Assembly (NCBI GenBank): GCA_014359405.1
Contig: JACIZN010000002.1
Coordinates: forward strand, 5,848-38,783
Length of the DNA stretch: 32,936 nt
Source of the DNA: Candidatus Caldatribacterium sp.
GTDB lineage: Bacteria > Atribacterota > Atribacteria > Atribacterales > Caldatribacteriaceae
Direction: 5' to 3'
In this document: positions 1-7,621 of the stretch, piece after piece
Layout: the number at the start of each line of letters is the position of its first letter
How positions within the stretch are numbered: position 1 is the stretch's first letter
Program-made: the position numbers and the translations under genes
The notes under the pieces: model-generated
The model's input: the letters and a program-made list of their open reading frames with translations, nothing else
What the model was told of the DNA's origin: nothing
The model's database searches: none

Positions 1-118
1 CCACAAGGCCGTGGACTTCCCCCCGGAGAACGGAAAAATCCACATCCTTCAGAGCCACAACACCGCCGTACCGTTTTGTAACGTGGGAAAGGGAAAGGAC
101 CGCGTTCTCTTCAGCCAC
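1..118 (-). CDS. Sugar ABC transporter ATP-binding protein, N-terminal fragment
   Basis: This is the first 39 codons of a gene that runs off the left edge. The frame starts at a GTG (118-116) preceded by a GAGGTGG ribosome site. It reads as the start of an RbsA/LsrA/XylG-type ATPase: a beta strand ending in KRYGG, then VALKDVDFSVLRGEVHGLV, which in this family comes just before the Walker A glycines (outside the window). The gene lies directly downstream of the binding-protein gene at 170-1186 on the same strand, so it should energise that importer on the cytoplasmic face of the membrane. Only the N-terminus is visible, so the substrate subclass cannot be told. Confidence 0.8.
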   Translation of the reverse strand, partial: MAEENAVLSLSHVTKRYGGVVALKDVDFSVLRGEVHGLV

Positions 119-130
119 AGGTTCCACCTC

Positions 131-161
131 AAGGAAAACGCCGGGGCGCGGTGCCCCGGCG
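131..161 (-). terminator. GC-rich hairpin with short T run after the binding-protein gene
   Basis: A perfect 9-bp inverted repeat (CGCCGGGGC, loop, GCCCCGGCG at 139-161) sits 9 bases after the stop codon of the binding-protein gene. On the minus strand it is followed by GTTTTCC. The downstream ATPase gene starts only about 20 bases further on, so this is more likely a partial terminator or a 3' stabilising hairpin that gives more binding protein than ATPase than a full operon end. Confidence 0.6.
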
Positions 162-169
162 TCTTATCC

Positions 170-1186
170 TCAGAATCCGAGGGACTCTGCGGTTTCAGCG
201 TCAGGCATGATCTTAATCTGGTTCACGCTGATGACTTTCCCTTCAACCTTGATGGGTCCAAGGCCCGGGATTTCCATTCCTTCCTTAATCTCCACACCGT
301 CAAGGATTTGCTTGGCGATGTAGACCATGGCGTACCCTGCGTCCTTGGGGTCCCAGAGCTGCGCCCAGTCAACGGCACCGGTCTTGAGGTACGGCGCCAC
401 TGTGGAAGGAATGGCGCTCCCCACAACGATAATCTTGTCCTCCATGCCCTTCTCCGCCACAGCCTGAGCAGCCCCAATCGGTCCAAGGCTACCCCAGCCG
501 ATGACGGCCTTCAGCTGGTCGCCATAGGTGGTGATGAGATCAAGAACCGCGGCTCGGGAATCCTCAACGGACTCAGCAGTGGGAAGACGGGAGGTGAGCT
601 CCTTCAGGAATGGGTACTTCTCCTTTGCGTACTCAAGGGCTACATCGGCCCAGAAGTTGTGGAGCGGTACAGTGAGGCTTCCAACGAGCATCACAAAGCC
701 AGCGGGATTCTCCGGAGTGTACTTATCGAGCTCTCCCATCTCCTTGAGCTTTTCCACGATGGCATCGATGGGCTGCTGACCGTACTTCACGCTGTCGATG
801 GTCTCCACGTCCCAGTCGATGGCCTCGGTCTCAAAAGGCGACTCATGGGTGATAACCACAATACCTTTCTCCCGCGCCTTATTGAAGACCGGCACCAAAG
901 CCTTGGCATCGTTGGGGACGACGCATATCGCATCCACACCGCGGGTTACAAGATCCTCAACCATCTGGACCTGGGGAGCCGGATCGGCAGTCGCCGGACC
1001 CACAAGGTAGGCATTGACCCCGAGCTCCTTTGCCGCCTGCTCCACACCCTCAGCCATGCGGTTGAACCACGGGATTCCGGCAATCTTCACCACCACTGCA
1101 ATCTCGTATGGCTCCGCCGCAAAGGCCACCGACGCCCACACGAGAACCGCAAAGAGGAAGAAACTGAGTACCGCAAAGCGCTTCAT
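170..1186 (-). CDS. Periplasmic sugar-binding protein of an ABC importer (type I fold, LsrB/RhaS/RbsB-like)
   Basis: This 338-residue exported solute receptor starts with a signal peptide: a KR-containing n-region, a hydrophobic stretch to about residue 20, and AFA before AEP as the likely cleavage site. The mature part begins with the IAVVVKIAGIPWFNRMAEGVEQAAKELG pattern of the simple-sugar/autoinducer-2 binding family, then DLVTRGVDAICVVPNDAKAL and a second lobe with GWGSLGPIGAAQAVAEKG. The RbsA-like ATPase fragment lies next in the same operon. It is divergent from a LacI-family gene, which probably regulates both directions. A GGAGGTGA ribosome site lies 6-8 bases before the ATG. The ligand (pentose, rhamnose, AI-2-like or other) cannot be told from sequence. 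Confidence 0.88.
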   Translation of the reverse strand: MKRFAVLSFFLFAVLVWASVAFAAEPYEIAVVVKIAGIPWFNRMAEGVEQAAKELGVNAYLVGPATADPAPQVQMVEDLVTRGVDAICVVPNDAKALVPVFNKAREKGIVVITHESPFETEAIDWDVETIDSVKYGQQPIDAIVEKLKEMGELDKYTPENPAGFVMLVGSLTVPLHNFWADVALEYAKEKYPFLKELTSRLPTAESVEDSRAAVLDLITTYGDQLKAVIGWGSLGPIGAAQAVAEKGMEDKIIVVGSAIPSTVAPYLKTGAVDWAQLWDPKDAGYAMVYIAKQILDGVEIKEGMEIPGLGPIKVEGKVISVNQIKIMPDAETAESLGF

Positions 1187-1208
1187 GGAAAATCACCTCC
1201 CTCTGTAC

Positions 1209-1217
1209 ATTGTAACA
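1209..1217 (-). promoter_or_regulatory. Extended -10 promoter for the divergent binding-protein operon
   Basis: On the minus strand this reads TGT followed by TACAAT, an extended -10 box. It lies 23 bases upstream of the binding-protein ATG. No good -35 is seen at 16-18 bases, as is common for extended -10 promoters. Confidence 0.45.
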
Positions 1218-1260
1218 GAAAAGTTGGAAAAGGGAAGGCGGGGAACGCAGGGAATGAGGG

Positions 1261-1271
1261 AAAACGTTTCG
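1261..1271. promoter_or_regulatory. Probable LacI-family operator in the divergent intergenic region
   Basis: The perfect 8-bp palindrome AAACGTTT (1262-1269), within GAAAACGTTTCG, matches the central CG and flanking A/T tracts of LacI/GalR-family operators. It lies between the two divergent promoters, just upstream of the lacI-like promoter at 1292-1320. The neighbouring LacI-type protein is the natural ligand, but this is inference. Confidence 0.45.
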
Positions 1272-1291
1272 CAAAGATTTTGGAAAATTTC

Positions 1292-1320
1292 TTTACTTTT
1301 TTCGAAAACTTGCTTAAAAT
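1292..1320 (+). promoter_or_regulatory. Sigma70-type promoter for the LacI-family gene
   Basis: TTTACT (1292-1297) and TAAAAT (1315-1320) are separated by exactly 17 bases. A transcript would start near 1327, giving a short leader that still includes the AAGGAAGGAG ribosome site before the GTG at 1347. Confidence 0.6.
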
Positions 1321-1346
1321 TCCAAAAGGAAGGAGAGAGTAGTTGA

Positions 1347-2321
1347 GTGATTAGACTGAAAGACATTGCAAAAGAGGCAGGGGTTAGTGTCTCCACCGTC
1401 TCAAAGTTCCTCAGTGGTAAGGGTTCCTTCTCCCCTCGCACCGAGGAACGCATCAGACAGGCCATAGAGGCACTGGGCTTTCAGAAAGATCCGGCACGGG
1501 GCAAGAACAGTAAGCTGAAAGTCGTGGGCGTCATCATTCCCGATATCGAAAATCCTTTCTTCTCGAGTGTAGTTAAAGCTCTCGAACTTCTTCTATTCCG
1601 GTATGGATACTTCCTCCTCCTCTGCAATACCGAGAACAACGTTCATCTTGAGGAGCAATTCATTCACTACCTGAGCCGGAGTGGAGCACGGGGCATCCTC
1701 CTTGTACCTGCAACGAGCGAAAAACGCCCAAAACCCTTAGGACTCAATATCCCGGTGTTGCTTTTTGACCGAACCATCCGAGAGGCCAATTTTCCAACCG
1801 TTATGACCAATCACTACAAAGGAGCGAGAATCGCTGTTTCCTACCTTATCCAGAAAGGTTGTCGGCGCATTGCCTTCATCGGTGGGAGAAAAGATGTCAA
1901 CGCGTATGAAGACAGGCTCAAAGGGTACATAGACGAGCTTCGAGAGAGAAAACTCGAGTTCGATCCGGATATCGTGATTGAAAGCGATTTCTCCTTCCAG
2001 GGAGGATACCATGCCATAACGCTCCTCCATGAGCGAGGCAAACCTTTCGATGCGGTTTTCGCTGCTAACGACCTCACAGCTCTTGGTGCCATCGAGCGCT
2101 TAAAGGAACTCGGAATCGCCGTGCCCGGTGACGTCTCGGTAATCGGCTTTGATGACATCTGGCTCTCTCGCCTGACGCATCCTCAGCTCACAACGGTGCG
2201 TCAGCCGATACATGAACTCTGCAAAGAGGCCGTGACAACACTCATTGAGCTCATGGATAAGGGGGTGAGAGCAGGTTCCAAAATCTTAGAGCCTCAGCTT
2301 GTTGTTCGGGAATCTTGTTAA
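1347..2321 (+). CDS. LacI/GalR-family transcriptional regulator
   Basis: This 324-residue sugar-responsive DNA-binding repressor starts at GTG after a GGAAGGAGAG site. Residues 1-45 are the LacI helix-turn-helix (KDIAKEAGVSVSTVSKFLSG) and hinge, and the rest is a periplasmic-binding-protein-like effector domain with typical VVGVIIPDIENPFFS, AFIGG, VFAANDLTALGAI and SVIGFDDI segments. The gene sits between a divergent sugar-binding gene and the plus-strand importer/mannosidase operon, whose first gene starts 27 bases after its stop with no promoter visible between, so it is probably co-transcribed with that operon and controls it. The effector sugar is unknown. Confidence 0.93.
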   Translation: MIRLKDIAKEAGVSVSTVSKFLSGKGSFSPRTEERIRQAIEALGFQKDPARGKNSKLKVVGVIIPDIENPFFSSVVKALELLLFRYGYFLLLCNTENNVHLEEQFIHYLSRSGARGILLVPATSEKRPKPLGLNIPVLLFDRTIREANFPTVMTNHYKGARIAVSYLIQKGCRRIAFIGGRKDVNAYEDRLKGYIDELRERKLEFDPDIVIESDFSFQGGYHAITLLHERGKPFDAVFAANDLTALGAIERLKELGIAVPGDVSVIGFDDIWLSRLTHPQLTTVRQPIHELCKEAVTTLIELMDKGVRAGSKILEPQLVVRESC

Positions 2322-2335
2322 CCCTAAAAAGAACT

Positions 2336-2340
2336 GGAGG
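2336..2340 (+). promoter_or_regulatory. Ribosome site deciding the binding-protein start
   Basis: GGAGG lies 2 bases before the ATG at 2343 but 8 bases before the in-frame ATG at 2349. The same 8-base spacing recurs at 6469-6473 (ATG 6482) and 7609-7613 (ATG 7622), so the later start is chosen in all three cases. Confidence 0.6.
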
Positions 2341-2348
2341 TAATGCCC

Positions 2349-3578
2349 ATGAAAGGCAGAAAACTGGCATTTGTTGCTCTTGGCATATCCCTTGTGTTAG
2401 TGCTGCTTGGTGCAGTTGCATGGGGAGAGGAGATACATGTAGCTATTCAGAGCTTTGCTCACGAAGCGCTTAAGCCGTTCATTGAGCAGTTTGAAACCCA
2501 AACTGGTATAAAGGTTGTTCTCGAATCCATGCCTTCTTCGGGTACCGATGCGCTCACAAAGCTCACCACGTACTATCGAGCTGGCCAGAGCCCTTACGAT
2601 GTCGTGAGTGATTCGGACGAGGCTTCGCCCGCCTTTGCTCGCGCAGGGTGGCTCGAACCGCTCAATGACGTACTCCCTCCGGATTTCTTCGAGGATTTTC
2701 CGCCCAGCATGCTGGAGTCAGAAAAGGTCTGGAACTGGATTGACGACAAGGTATACCGCGTACGACACAGCTTCGAGTTCAGCTACTTCTTCTACCGTAA
2801 AGATTGGTTCGACGAAATGGGCCTCCTTCCTCCGGCAACCTGGGAGGAAATGGTCGACATCGCAAAGAAATTCACAGCCCAAGGGAAAATCGGTGTACAG
2901 GACGCGTTGAGCAAACCAGCACTTCTTTACGTTTACGTCGCCTACCTCACCATTCAAGCAGGGGGTAATCCTTTTGCTTTTGACGAGGGATTCAAGACAG
3001 CGGTGAAATTCATCCACGACATGATTTACGAGCACCAGGTTTTCCCCAAGGAAGCCCTGAACAAAAACTACGACCAAATCAACGAGGACTACATGAACGA
3101 CCGTGTAGCCATGATGCGTCAATGGCCGTACTTCTACAGTGTCACCCGGAACAATACCGAGTGGTACAGGGAAGGAAAGGCAGAAATTGCTCTCCCGCCA
3201 AAGGGTCCGGTGAGCAACGCTTCCTGGGCCGGAGGATGGGGCTGGGAGATTCCAAAATTTGCGAAGAACAAGGAAGGAGCAAAGAAGTTCATCCAGTTCA
3301 TCCTCTCCAAGGAAATTGCTCCAAAGCTTGCCCGGGCCAACAGCTGGTTCATGAACCCAAGGTACTCCGTCATGGCGGAAATGGGTGACGAAGGACTCGC
3401 TAAGTACATGAAGTGGTACAGCGACAACAACGTTCCCGCTCCTCGCCCGTACCACCCGAGAGTTGCCGAGGCGCAGAACATCGTTGATGACGTGGTTTCC
3501 GCATACCTCATTGGACAAATGACCCTCGATGAGGCCGTCGAGCAAGGGAAAAAGATGATGGCCGAGCTCGGCGAATAG
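2349..3578 (+). CDS. Extracellular sugar-binding protein (family 1, MalE-like)
   Basis: This exported receptor of about 409 residues belongs to a carbohydrate-uptake (CUT1) ABC importer. It has a KGRK n-region, a hydrophobic signal segment to about residue 23 and a likely cleavage before EEIHVAIQSF. The mature protein shows the family 1 solute-binding pattern: a FIEQFETQTGIKVVLESMP lobe, SPYDVVSDSDEASPAFARAGWLEPL, a late GGWGWEIPKFAKNKEGAKKFIQFILS segment and a conserved aromatic-rich C-terminal region. Two matching permeases follow, so ligand delivery to them is well supported. The ligand is probably an oligosaccharide, perhaps a mannoside given the downstream mannosidase; that is inference. 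Confidence 0.9.
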   Translation: MKGRKLAFVALGISLVLVLLGAVAWGEEIHVAIQSFAHEALKPFIEQFETQTGIKVVLESMPSSGTDALTKLTTYYRAGQSPYDVVSDSDEASPAFARAGWLEPLNDVLPPDFFEDFPPSMLESEKVWNWIDDKVYRVRHSFEFSYFFYRKDWFDEMGLLPPATWEEMVDIAKKFTAQGKIGVQDALSKPALLYVYVAYLTIQAGGNPFAFDEGFKTAVKFIHDMIYEHQVFPKEALNKNYDQINEDYMNDRVAMMRQWPYFYSVTRNNTEWYREGKAEIALPPKGPVSNASWAGGWGWEIPKFAKNKEGAKKFIQFILSKEIAPKLARANSWFMNPRYSVMAEMGDEGLAKYMKWYSDNNVPAPRPYHPRVAEAQNIVDDVVSAYLIGQMTLDEAVEQGKKMMAELGE

Positions 3579-3589
3579 GCAAAAGTAAC

Positions 3590-3614
3590 CCCGCCCTGCG
3601 AGCCGCAGGGCGGG
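3590..3614 (+). other. Intra-operon hairpin between binding-protein and permease genes
   Basis: A perfect 11-bp stem (CCCGCCCTGCG, loop AGC, CGCAGGGCGGG) starts 11 bases after the binding-protein stop. No T run follows, so it is unlikely to stop transcription. It fits the known role of such hairpins in protecting the upstream mRNA and giving more binding protein than permease. Confidence 0.65.
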
Positions 3615-3636
3615 CCGAAAGGAGCCCCAAAAAGCT

Positions 3637-4524
3637 ATGAAACTCCAGAAAGCTTCTCGTCGAAAACTCTACTACGCACTGGCGCTTATTCTTCCTGCAC
3701 TTGTGCTTCGGTTGTTTACCTCCCTTTACCCGGTGGTGTACACCGTCTACCTTTCATTCTTCAAGGTTAACCCAATTATCGGCCTCCACAAATATGCCGG
3801 ACTCGAAAATTTCCAGAAAATGACTACAGACCTGGTGGTTCGAGAGAGCATCTTCTTCACCATTTTCTTCACCTTCCTATCCATTGCGTTCCAGACGACG
3901 TTGGGACTCCTCGTGGCTTTGCTTTTGAACAAGCGTTTCCACCTGAGGTACTTTGCGCGAGTCATAAACCTTGTCCCCTGGGCCATTCCGATGATTGTCG
4001 TGGCGCTGGGATTCAGATGGATGTTCGACAGCGAGTACGGCATCATCACCGACGTCATAGCCCGCGCCACAGGTTGGCGTTTTGCCTGGCTTGTGCACCC
4101 ATGGGGCGCCCGATGGGCCATTGTTCTTGCCAATGTCTGGAAAAACACTCCCTTTGTGGCCATCCTTCTTTTGGCCGGTCTCCAGAGTGTTCCCTCCGAA
4201 ATTTACGAAGCAGCCCACGTGGATGGAGCGTCTTCCTGGCACTGTTTCCGCTACATCACCATTCCCTTTCTTGCGCCAATCATCATGACTGTGGTGCTCT
4301 TTTTCACCGTGTGGTACCTGGCAACGTTTGACATCGTCTACGGAATGACTGGGGGAGGTCCTGGATTCTCTACAGCCATCATGTCCTATAAAATCTACCA
4401 GGAAACCTTCTCCCACATGAACTTTGGGTACGCCTCGGCGCTGAGCGTTGTTCTCCTCTTCCTCGTTGGCGTCTTAGGACTCTTGTTCCTGTTCATTTCC
4501 CGGAAATTCGAAATCCTCATGTAA
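3637..4524 (+). CDS. Sugar ABC transporter permease, MalF-type
   Basis: This 295-residue inner-membrane permease has about six hydrophobic helices. The first follows RRKLYYALALILPALVL, and near residue 190 there is a full EAA loop (EIYEAAHVDGASSWHCFRYI) that docks on the ABC ATPase. The length and the AGLENFQ segment after helix 1 are typical of the first permease of CUT1 importers. It lies between the binding protein and the second permease, with 14 bases to the latter. It would form a heterodimer with the 4539-5381 product. Confidence 0.92.
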   Translation: MKLQKASRRKLYYALALILPALVLRLFTSLYPVVYTVYLSFFKVNPIIGLHKYAGLENFQKMTTDLVVRESIFFTIFFTFLSIAFQTTLGLLVALLLNKRFHLRYFARVINLVPWAIPMIVVALGFRWMFDSEYGIITDVIARATGWRFAWLVHPWGARWAIVLANVWKNTPFVAILLLAGLQSVPSEIYEAAHVDGASSWHCFRYITIPFLAPIIMTVVLFFTVWYLATFDIVYGMTGGGPGFSTAIMSYKIYQETFSHMNFGYASALSVVLLFLVGVLGLLFLFISRKFEILM

Positions 4525-4538
4525 GGAGTTGAAAAACT

Positions 4539-5381
4539 ATGGCCTTTGAGAGGGAACGGGGTAATCTTGTGGTAACCTATGGCCTCTTCTTGGTTTACGT
4601 CCTTATAACCCTTTTCCCCTTTTACTGGATTTTCATCTCTTCCGTAACACCGAAACACAAGCTCTTCTCAATTCCCCCACTCTACTTTCCAAAGTACTTC
4701 ACAACCGAGAACTTCACCCGCATGATGCATAACATTCCCTTCTCCGCCTACCTCAGGAACTCCCTCACCTTCTCCCTTTCCTCAAGTGCGGTGTCGGTGC
4801 TCTTGAGCTTTTTTGCTGCCTATGCCTTTGCGCGTATTCGCTTCCGAGGCAGCAATGTGCTCCTCCTCGTTTTTCTTTTGAGCATTGCCCTTCCTCCCAT
4901 AACGACAGTCATTCCCCTGTACGAGCTCTACGGTAAAGTGAATCTCCTCAACACCATTGAGGGAATGGTTATCGCAATGTCCAGCCTCATCACGCCTTTC
5001 ACCATCTGGGTTCTCATTTCCTTCATCAAGCGGGTACCGGTCGAAATCGAAGAAGCTGCCGCAATTGACGGAGCCGGATTCTTCCGAATCCTCTTCCAGA
5101 TTTCGTTACCCCTTATCCTCCCAGCCATCGGGACGATGTTCGTCATCAACTTCATCACGAGCTGGAATGAACTCCTCTATCCCCTGGTCTTCGGTGTCGA
5201 CGCAAACAGCAAGACCCTAACGGTAGGGCTCACCGAGGTTGCTCTGGAATCCACAGCCTACGGGAAACCCTGGGACCTCATGAGCGCCTTGAGCGTGGTG
5301 ATGATCATCCCTGTGGTTGCCCTTGTCATCATCTTCCAGCGTACCATCGTCGAAGGATTGACAAGAGGCGCCATCAAATGA
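4539..5381 (+). CDS. Sugar ABC transporter permease, MalG-type
   Basis: This 280-residue inner-membrane permease has six predicted helices, an FPFYWIFISSVTP segment after helix 1, and an EAA loop reading EIEEAAAIDGAGFFRILFQI, followed by SWNELLYPLVF near the C-terminus, all typical of MalG-type subunits. AAGGAG precedes the ATG. Neither this operon nor the visible part of the divergent one supplies a CUT1 (MalK/MsiK-type) ATPase, so a shared ATPase encoded elsewhere is needed. Confidence 0.92.
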   Translation: MAFERERGNLVVTYGLFLVYVLITLFPFYWIFISSVTPKHKLFSIPPLYFPKYFTTENFTRMMHNIPFSAYLRNSLTFSLSSSAVSVLLSFFAAYAFARIRFRGSNVLLLVFLLSIALPPITTVIPLYELYGKVNLLNTIEGMVIAMSSLITPFTIWVLISFIKRVPVEIEEAAAIDGAGFFRILFQISLPLILPAIGTMFVINFITSWNELLYPLVFGVDANSKTLTVGLTEVALESTAYGKPWDLMSALSVVMIIPVVALVIIFQRTIVEGLTRGAIK

Positions 5382-5393
5382 GGTGGTTCATCC

Positions 5394-6479
5394 ATGTTCC
5401 CTGAAAAACTCTCGATTGAGGAAAGAAAGACCATCCTCCACCGCCTCTGGGAAAAGGCAGAACACGGACCGGTTTTCTACATTGGCTCTCCGGGCACCAA
5501 TCCCTTCCTGAAAGGGCACCTCCCCTCCTTTGAGGAGCTCCTCGAAGGAGAGCTGCTCCGCCTTTCCCTGCGGGACACAATTGCGGATTTTGACATCCCC
5601 GCACTCCGGACGGATTTCGGAACGAGCATTTTCCCATCGGCCTTCGGTGCTCCTGTTCGTTTCGAAAAAGGACGATACCCCTGGAACGAACCTATCGTGT
5701 TCGACAACCCCTCAGTCGTGTATCGACTCAAGAAGCCTTCGCTTGACAGCGGGCTCATCGGAAAGGTCCTCGACTTCACCCGGTTTGCGGTCCAGGAAAC
5801 GAACGGCCGGTTCCCCGTAAAGATGACGGACCTCCAGGGGCCCGTTGACGTGGCGTACCTCCTCTGGGAGAGCAACAGCTTCTTCCTCGCCCTCTTCGAA
5901 GCCCCCCAGGCAGTGCACCATCTCCTTGGAATGATCACGGAATTCCTCATAGACTTTGTTCATGCCCAGCGAAGGGCAGCAGGAAGAGCAGAGTTCATCC
6001 CGTGCCACCTCCAGCACTACCTCCCCTGGGGTGAGGGAATCTGCGTGAGTGAGGATCTCTTGAGCATTCTCTCTCCTGAGCTCTACAGAGAATTCGCACT
6101 CCCATACCTCAACGCGCTTTCTGAGGAGTTCGGAGGCATTCTCATCCACTCCTGCGGGAACTTCACCCACAACCTCAAAGTCCTCAAAGAGGTTAAGGGG
6201 CTCAAAGGGATTAACTTTGGAGCCACGGAGACACCCTTTGAAAGGGTTGTCGAGGAATTGCAGGGAGAGGTGGTTATCTCTCCTCACCTTGGTTTGAACA
6301 AGGATATCGTTTTCTCCAGCGTTCTCGACTACCTGAGGCATCTCAAGAATGTCGGCAAAGACGTCCCATTCCTGTACATCCTTGTGGACACGACGAACTC
6401 CCTTCTGGGGCACGACATGAACTGGAGCCAGGAGGAACTCGAGGCAATTCACAACATTTTCGAAAACTGGAGGGTATGA
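5394..6479 (+). CDS. URO-D superfamily protein with HxCG motif (possible methyltransferase)
   Basis: This 361-residue protein has the uroporphyrinogen decarboxylase TIM-barrel pattern. Late in the barrel is ILIHSCGNFTHN, with H252 and C254 in an HxCG motif. In the MtaA/CmuA corrinoid methyltransferase branch of the superfamily this motif helps bind zinc; true HemE proteins lack it. KMTDLQGPVDVAYLLW and the YREFALPYLNALSEEFG helix also fit that branch. The gene starts 13 bases after the permease stop (GAGGTGG before ATG) and overlaps the next URO-D gene. Haem synthesis is unlikely for a gene in a sugar operon. A methyl-transfer or other C1 step on the imported glycoside is inference. Confidence 0.75.
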   Translation: MFPEKLSIEERKTILHRLWEKAEHGPVFYIGSPGTNPFLKGHLPSFEELLEGELLRLSLRDTIADFDIPALRTDFGTSIFPSAFGAPVRFEKGRYPWNEPIVFDNPSVVYRLKKPSLDSGLIGKVLDFTRFAVQETNGRFPVKMTDLQGPVDVAYLLWESNSFFLALFEAPQAVHHLLGMITEFLIDFVHAQRRAAGRAEFIPCHLQHYLPWGEGICVSEDLLSILSPELYREFALPYLNALSEEFGGILIHSCGNFTHNLKVLKEVKGLKGINFGATETPFERVVEELQGEVVISPHLGLNKDIVFSSVLDYLRHLKNVGKDVPFLYILVDTTNSLLGHDMNWSQEELEAIHNIFENWRV

Positions 6480-6481
6480 CA

Positions 6482-7600
6482 ATGGCAAGCCGTGCTCGAG
6501 CGCGTGCCGCTCTCTTCCTTAAGCCGACGGATCGCATCCCTCACTGGGAATTCCTCGCCAATCCTGATTTTGAGCGCCAGCTTACAGGAATCGACCCTGA
6601 GGTTCACCCTCAAAAGGCCCGCCTGCGAACTCTGGAGCTTCTGGCCATAGATGTGGAAATCCCGCCCCGCACCGACACGCCCCCTTCGTTCCGGGTGGAA
6701 GAGAACGGAACGGTGGTGAATGTTCGGGGAAAAGCGGTGAGCCGCTGGGGAGGTGGGACCACCTGGGAGTGGGACCACGGGTCCCGGTTCCCCACGATTG
6801 AAGACGTCCTCCGGTTCGACCCCGTGGAGGCTTTTTTGGCCCGCGAGTCCGAGGAAATTTTCGAGGATATCGACCCACTACAACGCTTCCTCCACCTCCC
6901 CCTTGAAGAAATGGCGGCAAAGCTCAACGAGGACTTCCACATGCTCCAGGACCTTGTTGGAGAACGAGCCCTCGTGCCAGGACACTACTACAGAACACTC
7001 CTCATGTGGCCACTCATGCTCTTTGGCTGGGAACACTTCGCCGAGCTCGTATACCTCTACCCAGGGGAATTCCAGAGAATATGGAAAGGATTTGCCGAAA
7101 TCTCCCTCAAAGTAACTTCCGCCTTTGCCCTCACGGACATCGAGGTCTTCACGAGCCACGACGATCTCTGTATGACCCGGGGACCCATTTTCAGCCCCGA
7201 ATGGTACCGAAAACACCTCTATCCCTATTACGAGATGATATGGGAACCCCTGAAGAAGAAAGGGAAAAAGGTTATCTTCATCTCCGACGGAAAAATCGAC
7301 GCGGTTATCGACGATGTGCTATCCTGTGGCGCGGATGGATTCTTTGCCGAAAGCTACACCGACCTTGAAACCCTGAGCAAGAAGTACGGCCAGAGCAAAG
7401 TGATGTTCGGGAACATCGACGGACGAATTCTCCAGGAGGGGACCAGAGAGGACATCAAAAGAGAAGTGGAACGCTGCGCGAGGTTCGGCAAGGATTGCCC
7501 CGGGTACTTCTTTTGCGTCGCAAACCACCTGACACACACCATCCCTCCTGAGAACATCTTCTACTACTTCGCGGTATGTGAGGAACTGGGGAAGAGATAG
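6482..7600 (+). CDS. URO-D superfamily protein lacking the HxCG zinc motif
   Basis: This protein of about 372 residues starts at ATG 6482, 8 bases after GGAGG; an upstream in-frame ATG at 6476 overlaps the previous stop as ATGA. It shows the URO-D fold pattern (RARAALFLKPTDRIPHWEF at the start, a SHDDLCMTRGPIFSPEWYRK segment, and NIDGRIL with a C-terminal FFCVANHLTHTIPPENI loop). Where the two sister proteins carry HSCG or HTCG, this one reads ISDG (residues 267-270), so it cannot bind zinc in the same way. It may be a non-metal URO-D enzyme or a partner subunit. The other residues look intact, so this is not simple decay. Confidence 0.75.
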   Translation: MASRARARAALFLKPTDRIPHWEFLANPDFERQLTGIDPEVHPQKARLRTLELLAIDVEIPPRTDTPPSFRVEENGTVVNVRGKAVSRWGGGTTWEWDHGSRFPTIEDVLRFDPVEAFLARESEEIFEDIDPLQRFLHLPLEEMAAKLNEDFHMLQDLVGERALVPGHYYRTLLMWPLMLFGWEHFAELVYLYPGEFQRIWKGFAEISLKVTSAFALTDIEVFTSHDDLCMTRGPIFSPEWYRKHLYPYYEMIWEPLKKKGKKVIFISDGKIDAVIDDVLSCGADGFFAESYTDLETLSKKYGQSKVMFGNIDGRILQEGTREDIKREVERCARFGKDCPGYFFCVANHLTHTIPPENIFYYFAVCEELGKR

Positions 7601-7621
7601 AAACACCTGGAGGTGTTGCCC

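Noticed and set aside
11-1342. A 443-codon plus-strand open frame antisense to the binding-protein gene
   Set aside because: It mirrors the codon bias of the real minus-strand gene, has low-complexity His/Leu-rich composition, resembles no family and has no ribosome site.
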